11,337 nucleotides of DNA, taken from assembly GCA_046704785.1 (NCBI GenBank), contig JBJKRF010000068.1, forward strand, positions 1 through 11,337, written 5' to 3'. Below the pieces are notes generated by a model that worked only from the letters and a program-made list of their open reading frames with translations, did no database searches and had not been told where the DNA came from. Shown here in pieces: positions 6,634 through 11,337 of the stretch (within the stretch, counting starts at the first letter, position 1; each line of letters starts with the position of its first letter). The DNA is from JBJKRF01 sp046704785. GTDB lineage: Bacteria; Chloroflexota; Anaerolineae; Anaerolineales; Villigracilaceae. The position numbers were made by a program, and so were the translations under genes.

Positions 6634-7941
6634 ATGAATGATTTCAAACGTTACCTGCCCCTGCTTGCAGGGGTGCTTTTGATGATTTCATGCGGTTTGT
6701 CGGGGACGGTCACACAAACGCCTCTTCCCCTTCCATCTACGGATACGCCGACCCAGGTGGCAACCGTGGCAACCGATACGCCCGTGGCACCGACAGCGAC
6801 GGATACACCGGCATTGCCGCCTACCGAGACGTTGCCCCCGCCGCAAGGGACGCCGATTACGCATTTGCCCGCGGGCCAGGCGATCAAGATCACGGACATC
6901 CACATGCTGGACAGCTCGAACGGCTGGGCGTTGGGCGGATTGGACGGCGCCAGCGATCATGTGTTCCGCAGCACCGACGGCGGCCTGGCCTGGGCTGACG
7001 TCACGCCTCCGGAGCCGGCCTCTACCGATTCGCAAAACCCGAAAGCCGCGACTGCCTTTTTCCGCGATGCTTCGACGGCCTGGGTGGCTTTCTACAATGC
7101 CAAGCTGGGGCCGGCGCACTCGGCGTATATCTGGTCCACCCAGGATGGCGGCGCTACCTGGCAATATACCACGCTGACCGAGCCGACGTTGTTCCAGGAG
7201 TTCTACCGTCCTTCGGACTTATTCTTTGTGGACGCGCAGCATGGTTGGATGATCGCACATGTGGGCGCTGGCATGAATCATGACTATTATGCCTTGCTGG
7301 GCACCAGCGACGGCGGCGTCACTTGGCAGGCGTTGATTTCACCGCAGAACGATACCAGTGGGACGCAAAGTTGCGCCAAAACCGGATTGGATTTCATCAC
7401 GACTCAGGTGGGCTGGTTGGCGATGGACTGTCATGGCGTGGCCCCCGTTCCCTACTTTTTCGAGACGCAGGACGGCGGCAGCACTTGGAAGCGTGTCGAC
7501 CTACCACCGCCGGATAGCGCTCCCGACCTGTTCAACCAGGGCTATTGTGGTTTGCAACCGCCGGTACTGTTCACCGCTGCCAGCGGGGACCTCGTCTTGA
7601 ATTGTGTGCAGTACGACAGCAACAATGTTGCGACCACCCAAAGTTTTTTGTACGAGACGGCAGATTCCGGTGCACACTGGAATGTCTACACCTATCCAGG
7701 CGGACCTTTGCAATTCATCGATGCGCAGACGGCTTTCGCGCTTGGTCGCACGATCCAGCGCTCCGACGATGCCGGGCAGACCTGGACGGCGGTCAAAACC
7801 GTCAACTGGGACGGTCAGTTCAGCTTTATCGATGCGAACACTGCCTGGGCGGTGGCTACCAACCAGGGGCAGAGCGCCCTGGTCAAGACCACCGACGGTG
7901 GAGCGAGCTGGCAGGAGATCAAACCGGTCGTTGCGCCATAA
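6634..7941 (+). CDS. Asp-box/YCF48-type beta-propeller lipoprotein with Thr/Pro-rich linker
   Basis: A 435-residue probable lipoprotein of unknown function. The N terminus is a lipoprotein signal: Lys/Arg at 5-6, a hydrophobic stretch at 8-18, and a lipobox-like MISC ending at Cys20. A low-complexity Thr/Pro/Ala linker (about 25-75, with repeated TDTP units) spaces the domain from the membrane. The remainder is a propeller with seven Asp-box-like motifs (S/T-x-D-G-G-x-T-W), with their tryptophans at 120, 176, 231, 285, 349, 384 and 426. Spacings of about 55 residues in the first half suit one blade each. The fifth and sixth are degenerate (SG and AG for GG). Phrases such as GWAL, AWVA and GWMI before the boxes match the YCF48/HCF136-like style. 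The start ATG 6634 has GAGGTG at 6623-6628. The domain is probably extracytoplasmic and binding or structural; no catalytic sialidase residues are evident. Confidence 0.88.
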   Translation: MNDFKRYLPLLAGVLLMISCGLSGTVTQTPLPLPSTDTPTQVATVATDTPVAPTATDTPALPPTETLPPPQGTPITHLPAGQAIKITDIHMLDSSNGWALGGLDGASDHVFRSTDGGLAWADVTPPEPASTDSQNPKAATAFFRDASTAWVAFYNAKLGPAHSAYIWSTQDGGATWQYTTLTEPTLFQEFYRPSDLFFVDAQHGWMIAHVGAGMNHDYYALLGTSDGGVTWQALISPQNDTSGTQSCAKTGLDFITTQVGWLAMDCHGVAPVPYFFETQDGGSTWKRVDLPPPDSAPDLFNQGYCGLQPPVLFTAASGDLVLNCVQYDSNNVATTQSFLYETADSGAHWNVYTYPGGPLQFIDAQTAFALGRTIQRSDDAGQTWTAVKTVNWDGQFSFIDANTAWAVATNQGQSALVKTTDGGASWQEIKPVVAP

Positions 7942-7978
7942 TTCCGGTTTTGTCGTTTGGTGGGGAACGCGAAAAGCC

Positions 7979-8016
7979 AAGGGATATTTCCAGGGCGCAG
8001 CCGGGAAGTATCCCTT
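7979..8016 (+). terminator. Strong hairpin after the lipoprotein gene, probable terminator without a long U tract
   Basis: Arms 7979-7991 (AAGGGATATTTCC) and 8004-8016 (GGAAGTATCCCTT) form a continuous 13-bp stem with one G-U wobble and a 12-base loop. It begins 37 bases after the stop of the lipoprotein gene and lies before the dnaX promoter candidate, the expected place for a terminator. Only CTTCTGT follows the stem rather than a run of T, so intrinsic termination may be weak. It could instead be a 3' stabilising structure, or work on either strand, since A and T flank both ends. Confidence 0.5.
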
Positions 8017-8063
8017 CTGTATACGACGATTTCCTAAAAATTTCGGCGTTCTTCCCTGCTTTG

Positions 8064-8072
8064 TGCTATGAT
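8064..8072 (+). promoter_or_regulatory. Extended -10 promoter candidate for dnaX
   Basis: TGCTATGAT at 8064-8072 fits an extended -10 element (TGn followed by TATGAT, one mismatch to TATAAT). No good -35 is seen 16-18 bases upstream, as extended -10 promoters allow. A start near 8079 would give a leader of about 50 bases before ATG 8129. It sits between a hairpin and dnaX, consistent with a new transcription unit. Confidence 0.5.
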
Positions 8073-8128
8073 AAAAGCCGAATTCCGGTTCTTTGGTTTC
8101 GCAACCTTTTTGCACCGACAGCAAAATC

Positions 8129-9709
8129 ATGACTCAAGCACTCTACCGAAAATGGCGTCCACTGGGCTGGGACGAAGTCGTCTCGCAGGAACACGTCATC
8201 CAAACCCTAAAAAATGCGGTCGTCTCGGACCGCGTCGCGCACGCTTACCTGTTTTCCGGCCCACGTGGTACCGGCAAGACCACCGCTGCCCGTCTGCTGG
8301 CTAAGGCGGTCAACTGCCTGGCCGAGGACCCGGCCAAACGTCCTTGTAACGAATGTGCCAACTGCACGGCGGTCAATGAGAACCGCTTCATGGATTTGAT
8401 CGAGATCGATGCGGCTTCCAACACTTCTGTGGAAGACGTGCGCGACCTGCGCGACAAGATCAATTTTGCGCCCTCGCAGGGCAAATATAAAGTCTACATC
8501 ATCGACGAGGTTCACATGCTTTCCACAGCGGCCTTCAATGCGTTGCTTAAGACTCTCGAAGAGCCGCCGCCGCACGCCATCTTCGTCCTGGCCACCACCG
8601 AGATTCACAAAATTCCGGCCACGGTGCTTTCGCGCTGCCAGCGTCACGAATTCCGGCGTTTCCCGCTGGGTGAGATCGTGCGCCGCCTGGATGAGATTTG
8701 CAAAGCCGAAAAGATCAAGGCCGAACCAGACGCCCTGACGCTCATCGCGCGCCAGTCTGCCGGGGGCATGCGCGATGCCATTTCCCTGCTCGACCAACTG
8801 GCTTCGACCGGCGACAAAATCACGCTCGACCTGGCGCAGACGGTGTTGGGCACGGCCACCAACCAATCGGTGATTGGACTGGTGCAGGCGTTGGTCGAAC
8901 GCGAACCCGCCAAGGGCCTCGATGAAATTCATCGCGCGCTGGATGGCGGCGCCGACGCCCGCGCGCTCGCCCGTCAAATCGTCGAATATTTGCGCAGCCT
9001 GATGCTCATCCAGATGGGCAATGGCGAGCAGGTGGATGCCACCGGCGATGCGCGCGCGCAGATGCAGCAACACGCCAAAGCCTTGTCCATCGCCGACGTG
9101 CTGCGCATGATGCGCGCCTTCAACGCTGCCGCCGCCGACCCACGTGGTGGTTGGTCGCCCTCGCTGGGGCTCGAGCTGGCCTTCGCCGAAATGCTCGAAC
9201 TTCCCGCAACGGACTCAGCCTCGATTCAAACTAAGCCGGGTTCCACGCTGAAGCCTGCTGCCGGAACCCCGGCAGTTTCCCACCCCAAACCGGCCTCTAC
9301 GCGGACTCATACCCCCGTCAGCCAGAATCCCGCCAAAGGAGCGGAATCAGCGCCCACGGCGGGGAGCCCGGTCTCGCTCGAGGCGGTGACCAAAGCCTGG
9401 CGGGAGGTCTCTGCACTCGTCAAGCAGAAAGACACCAACGTCGCGGCCTTGCTCAACTCCAGCAAAATTCTCGAAATCCAGGAAGGGGTGCTGATTCTGT
9501 CTTTTGCCAGCGACATCCTGCAGGAAAAATTCAGCCGCCCGGAGAACCTGGAATTGACGCGCGGCGCCATTCACGAGGTGCTGGGCGTCGACCTGCCTGT
9601 GCGGGCGGTGGTTGGTGGGGGCAAGGGCAACCTGCCGCCCAACGTCAAACCCGACGGCATGGTGGCCGCGGCGCTGCAAAACGGCGGCGAGATCGTGGAT
9701 ATACAATAG
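8129..9709 (+). CDS. dnaX: DNA polymerase III subunit gamma/tau
   Basis: A 526-residue clamp-loader ATPase that loads the sliding clamp at primed DNA. Walker A GPRGTGKTT is at residues 44-52. The zinc module is Cys63, Cys73, Cys76 and Cys79 (the usual DnaX spacing), Walker B is DEVHM at 126-130, sensor 1 ATTEIHKIP at 155-163, the arginine-finger SRC motif is at 168-170, and sensor 2 GGMRDA at 212-217. The collar domain runs to about 360. A Pro/Ser/Thr/Ala-rich linker (about 361-415) then leads to a C-terminal tau-like domain (about 416-500). No slippery A6G-type heptamer is visible at the domain III/IV border, so a frameshifted gamma form is not indicated. ATG 8129 gives the standard MxxALYRKWRP start. 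Only a poor Shine-Dalgarno precedes it, and an upstream non-ATG start would add 12 unrelated residues. ybaB and recR follow, as is common, but here only after an inserted gene pair. Confidence 0.97.
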   Translation: MTQALYRKWRPLGWDEVVSQEHVIQTLKNAVVSDRVAHAYLFSGPRGTGKTTAARLLAKAVNCLAEDPAKRPCNECANCTAVNENRFMDLIEIDAASNTSVEDVRDLRDKINFAPSQGKYKVYIIDEVHMLSTAAFNALLKTLEEPPPHAIFVLATTEIHKIPATVLSRCQRHEFRRFPLGEIVRRLDEICKAEKIKAEPDALTLIARQSAGGMRDAISLLDQLASTGDKITLDLAQTVLGTATNQSVIGLVQALVEREPAKGLDEIHRALDGGADARALARQIVEYLRSLMLIQMGNGEQVDATGDARAQMQQHAKALSIADVLRMMRAFNAAAADPRGGWSPSLGLELAFAEMLELPATDSASIQTKPGSTLKPAAGTPAVSHPKPASTRTHTPVSQNPAKGAESAPTAGSPVSLEAVTKAWREVSALVKQKDTNVAALLNSSKILEIQEGVLILSFASDILQEKFSRPENLELTRGAIHEVLGVDLPVRAVVGGGKGNLPPNVKPDGMVAAALQNGGEIVDIQ

Positions 9710-9714
9710 CGGTT

Positions 9715-9897
9715 ATGATTGATCAGATTCGTGCAAAAATCCTGTCAGATGAGTTCAAATTTACGCGTCATGCAGTGGATCAAAGTATTTCGCGTCATAT
9801 CCAATGCAGTTATCCATCCCGGCCCGTTATAAAAGTGATTACTCTATACCAGCCAGACTCTGCTCTTTGGATCGATAACAAGGTAAGGAGAAAATAA
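9715..9897 (+). CDS. Internally shortened DUF4258-family protein (toxin-like partner of a YgiT antitoxin)
   Basis: A 60-residue reading frame starting five bases after the dnaX stop and ending in a TAATG overlap with the next gene. The N-terminal half (FKFTRHAVDQSISRH at 14-28) looks like the start of DUF4258 proteins. The C-terminal half (IQCSYPSRPVIKVITLYQPD at 29-48, then a Trp and a basic end) looks like their last strand. From memory these proteins are about 90-110 residues, and the middle strands between the two halves are absent, as after an in-frame deletion of about 40 residues. The frame is otherwise clean. Family members pair with YgiT-type proteins as presumed RNase-like toxins and antitoxins. 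This one is probably inactive or altered. No ribosome site is seen, so translation may depend on dnaX. GC is about 42%, well below dnaX. Family assignment is moderately sure; the deletion is inferred. Confidence 0.6.
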   Translation: MIDQIRAKILSDEFKFTRHAVDQSISRHIQCSYPSRPVIKVITLYQPDSALWIDNKVRRK

Positions 9898-10121
9898 TGG
9901 CGACATCCTATCCTCATGAGACTTTTGTCGACCAGAAAGTCAAATACACAATTGATATGAATGGTAAATTAATTGTGGTGGAAAATGTTCCGGCGCGTGT
10001 TTGTATAGAAACAGGTGAACAGCTTTTTACGCCTGAGACCGTTGAACGCTTACAAAAACTAATTGCTGGAAAATCTCGCCCAAAACGTATGATGGAAATA
10101 CCGGTATTTGAGTTCGCCTGA
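9897..10121 (+). CDS. YgiT-type (MqsA N-terminal-like) antitoxin without zinc cysteines
   Basis: A 74-residue protein resembling the small YgiT-type zinc-finger antitoxins paired with DUF4258 or MqsR-like toxins. Recognisable pieces are VKYTIDMNGKLIVVENVPARV (residues 15-35), TGEQLFTPETVERLQKL (39-55) and the conserved end IPVFEFA (68-74). The usual two CxxC pairs are missing: only Cys37 remains, in VCIETGE where classical members read CxxCGE. I recall other members of this Cys-less branch, so it is probably an established variant rather than damage. There is no helix-turn-helix domain, so autorepression of the full MqsA type is not expected. It has a strong AAGGAG at 9885-9890, six bases before ATG 9897, and overlaps the toxin-like stop by one base. 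Low GC (about 41%) matches its partner and marks the pair as acquired together. Confidence 0.75.
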   Translation: MATSYPHETFVDQKVKYTIDMNGKLIVVENVPARVCIETGEQLFTPETVERLQKLIAGKSRPKRMMEIPVFEFA

Positions 10122-10209
10122 GTTTTTTGCATCAGGCAGACCCGGGTCAAGAATTTTCCAGTTATGCGATTTTCTTTTCGCACTCATTTTTACCTCTCAG
10201 GAGATAACC

Positions 10210-10542
10210 ATGGCCAAAGGATTCAATAAACGACCCGTCGGCGGCGGTGGGCAGGCCGGCATGATGCAGCAACTCCAACGCCTGCAACAGCAAATCGCCG
10301 ATGCGCAGGATAAACTCGCCGAGGAGACCGTCACGGCTACGGCAGGCGGCGGTGCGATCAAGGTCACCATGAGCGGCGACCAGGTTTGCAAGGCCGTTGA
10401 GATCGCCCCTGATTTCTTGCAGGAGGCCGACGCCGAAATGCTCAATGACATGGTGTTGGCCGCCGTCAACCTGGCGCTGGATAAATCCCGCGAACTCCAG
10501 GAACAGACGATGGGCCCCCTGGCGGGTGGGCTGCCGTTTTAG
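10210..10542 (+). CDS. ybaB: YbaB/EbfC-family nucleoid-associated protein
   Basis: A 110-residue small DNA-binding protein of the YbaB/EbfC family, which forms tweezer-like dimers on DNA and is normally encoded between dnaX and recR. A Gly-rich N terminus (11-17) precedes a long Gln-rich amphipathic helix (about 19-40, QLQRLQQQIADAQDKL). Next comes the conserved strand section VTATAGGGAIKVTMSGD (41-57), then KAVEIAPDFLQEAD (61-74) and a C-terminal helix (78-99) ending near MGPLAGGLP. Length is typical (about 100-115). ATG 10210 is set by AGGAG at 10199-10203, six bases upstream. The 88-base gap before it follows the inserted antitoxin gene and holds only small weak inverted repeats, including GCCTGA/TCAGGC (10116-10137) at the antitoxin stop. 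recR starts 23 bases after its stop. Confidence 0.93.
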   Translation: MAKGFNKRPVGGGGQAGMMQQLQRLQQQIADAQDKLAEETVTATAGGGAIKVTMSGDQVCKAVEIAPDFLQEADAEMLNDMVLAAVNLALDKSRELQEQTMGPLAGGLPF

Positions 10543-10565
10543 TGTTTCACGCGTCAGGCGGTTAA

Positions 10566-11171
10566 GTGTTACTTCCCGAACCTCTTCAGAACCTGATTAC
10601 GGCGTTCGAGCGCCTGCCCGGCATCGGGCCGAAATCTGCCTCGCGGCTGGCTTTTTATTTGCTGCGTGCGCCCGAAGACGTTTCCCAGTCGCTGGCTGAG
10701 GCGCTGATTGCGCTCAAGGCGCAGACCGGTTTTTGCCAGGAATGTTTCAACATCACCCTGGCCGGGCAGGCGCGCTGCGAAGTGTGCGCCAGCTCCGCGC
10801 GGGACGAAAGCGTGATTTGTGTGGTGGAAGAACCGTTGGACGTGCTTGCTATCGAGCGTATTGGCGCCTACCGCGGCAAGTATCACGTCTTGCACGGCGT
10901 GCTTTCACCCATTGAAGGGGTTGGCCCGGAAGATTTGAAAATTCGCCCGTTGCTGGAGCGTGTGGCCCGCGGGAACGTCCAGGAAGTCATCCTGGCGACC
11001 AATCCCAGCATGGAAGGTGACGCCACGGCCTTGTATCTGCGCCAACAGTTGGCTCCCGCTGGCGTACAGGTCACCCGTCTGGCGCGCGGCCTGCCCGTCG
11101 GTGGCGACCTCGAATATGCCGATCAGAATACGTTGTTGCGCGCCCTCTCCGGACGACAGGAGATGAGTTGA
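10566..11171 (+). CDS. recR: Recombination mediator protein RecR
   Basis: A 201-residue protein of the RecFOR pathway, which helps load RecA onto gapped single-stranded DNA, usually with RecO. The helix-hairpin-helix LPGIGPKSASRLAFYLL is at residues 17-33, and the zinc finger is formed by Cys57, Cys60, Cys71 and Cys74. The Toprim domain begins at VICVVEEPLDVLAIE (83-97) and includes ATNPSMEGDATALYL (144-158). The C-terminal RLARGLPVGGDLEYAD (171-186) is the Walker B-like RecR signature. Length is standard (about 200). The start is GTG 10566, chosen because MLLPEPLQNLI matches the normal RecR beginning and AGGCGG lies at 10556-10561. It closes the dnaX-ybaB-recR block, and an intrinsic terminator lies 127 bases downstream of the stop. 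Confidence 0.97.
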   Translation: MLLPEPLQNLITAFERLPGIGPKSASRLAFYLLRAPEDVSQSLAEALIALKAQTGFCQECFNITLAGQARCEVCASSARDESVICVVEEPLDVLAIERIGAYRGKYHVLHGVLSPIEGVGPEDLKIRPLLERVARGNVQEVILATNPSMEGDATALYLRQQLAPAGVQVTRLARGLPVGGDLEYADQNTLLRALSGRQEMS

Positions 11172-11172
11172 G

Positions 11173-11190
11173 GCGCCCCTTGCGCCCCTT
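11173..11190 (+). repeat. Perfect 9-bp tandem duplication abutting a promoter -35
   Basis: GCGCCCCTT occurs twice back to back (11173-11181 and 11182-11190), directly after the recR stop. The last TT of the second copy supplies the first two bases of the TTGACA at 11189-11194. It may be a recent slippage duplication or a pair of direct binding sites next to the promoter. Confidence 0.7.
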
Positions 11191-11216
11191 GACAGAATCG
11201 CCCGTCTGCATAAAAT
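11189..11216 (+). promoter_or_regulatory. Near-consensus sigma-70-type promoter downstream of recR
   Basis: TTGACA at 11189-11194 and TAAAAT at 11211-11216 are separated by 16 bases. The first is a perfect -35 and the second a five-of-six -10. Transcription would begin near 11223 and run toward the intrinsic terminator at 11299-11327. It is the best promoter match in the window, yet no gene starts between it and that terminator. Confidence 0.6.
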
Positions 11217-11222
11217 AAGGCG

Positions 11223-11327
11223 GACGATGACAGGCTGCTTACACAAAGTGATGACGCAATTTCCTCGTTGGGGGACGTATTCCTGTTTTATAAAGTCGAG
11301 AGAGCCGTTTTGCGGCTCTCTTTTTTT
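11223..11327 (+). ncRNA. Candidate small RNA between a strong promoter and an intrinsic terminator
   Basis: A promoter-terminator pair would define a transcript of about 100 bases. I could not match it to tRNA, 4.5S, 6S or tmRNA. Apart from the terminator stem, only modest pairing is visible, such as ACAGG (11230-11234) with CCTGT (11282-11286). An ATG frame from 11227 stays open to the window edge, but it would run through the terminator hairpin. The alternative is that the hairpin simply ends recR read-through transcripts, or attenuates a gene beyond the window. Confidence 0.3.
11299..11327 (+). terminator. Rho-independent terminator of the dnaX-ybaB-recR unit
   Basis: GAGAGCCG (11300-11307) pairs perfectly with CGGCTCTC (11313-11320) across a TTTTG loop. 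The stem can extend by an A-T pair at 11299/11321, and seven T residues follow directly (11321-11327). This is a textbook intrinsic terminator on the + strand. Confidence 0.93.
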
Positions 11328-11337
11328 GCCTCGCGTT

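Noticed and set aside
8207..9073. A 288-codon frame on the - strand inside dnaX.
   Set aside because: Antisense shadow of a GC-rich gene; the + strand product has all DnaX motifs and the antisense protein shows none.
8129..9709. Programmed frameshift site making a short gamma form of DnaX.
   Set aside because: No A6G-like slippery heptamer appears near the linker; the A-run near 8210 is in the N-terminal coding region and has no matching context.
10160..10196. TGCGA/TCGCA hairpin (10165-10182) followed by a short T run as a terminator for the toxin-antitoxin pair.
   Set aside because: The stem is only 5 bp, the T run is displaced and interrupted, and ybaB lies immediately downstream.
11227..11337. 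An ATG frame from 11227 open to the window edge, preceded by AAGG.
   Set aside because: It would read through the intrinsic terminator hairpin, and its AAGG would lie upstream of the predicted transcription start.
1..11337. CRISPR arrays, insertion sequences, tRNA or rRNA genes.
   Set aside because: No regularly spaced repeats, transposase, terminal inverted repeats or RNA-gene signatures were seen on reading either strand.

Overview
The window looks like bacterial chromosome, most likely from a Chloroflexota (Anaerolineae-type) genome. That assignment is an inference. It rests on a Thr/Pro-rich lipoprotein with a YCF48/Asp-box propeller, the dnaX-ybaB-recR housekeeping block, and the general protein character. 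No rRNA or other taxonomic marker is present. All recognisable genes lie on the + strand.

Region 1 (1-5619) is a tightly packed seven-gene sugar operon. It starts with a classical short-chain dehydrogenase and a Gfo/Idh/MocA oxidoreductase. A nucleotide-activated heptose set follows: a GHMP heptose-7-phosphate kinase (HddA-like), a nucleotidyltransferase (HddC-like), a SIS-domain sedoheptulose-7-phosphate isomerase (GmhA-like), a HAD bisphosphate phosphatase (GmhB-like), and a short transaldolase. Every junction overlaps, five by ATGA and one by 17 bases. The inferred flow is: transaldolase makes sedoheptulose 7-phosphate; GmhA makes D-glycero-D-manno-heptose 7-phosphate; HddA makes the 1,7-bisphosphate; GmhB removes the 7-phosphate; HddC adds a nucleotide (GMP by family precedent). 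The two oxidoreductases may modify this or a related sugar. The product probably goes to a surface glycan. The first 199 bases hold no convincing gene, only a short inverted repeat near the start of the operon.

Region 2 (5692-7941) is a two-gene unit: prmA (ribosomal protein L11 methyltransferase) and a lipoprotein with about seven Asp boxes. A strong 13-bp hairpin follows, then an extended -10 promoter candidate for dnaX.

Region 3 (8129-11171) is dnaX - ybaB - recR, the conserved DNA polymerase III clamp-loader / nucleoid protein / recombination mediator block. An AT-rich toxin-antitoxin-like pair is inserted between dnaX and ybaB. Its DUF4258 toxin-like member appears to have lost about 40 internal residues, while the YgiT-type antitoxin is intact but has lost its zinc cysteines.

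Region 4 (11172-11337) has a near-consensus sigma-70 promoter behind a 9-bp tandem repeat. About 85-100 bases later comes an excellent intrinsic terminator. This could be a small RNA gene, or simply the end of the recR operon next to an unrelated promoter-like site.

Base composition steps up from about 50% GC in the sugar operon to about 60% or more in prmA/dnaX, and falls to about 41% in the toxin-antitoxin pair (hand counts of sampled lines).
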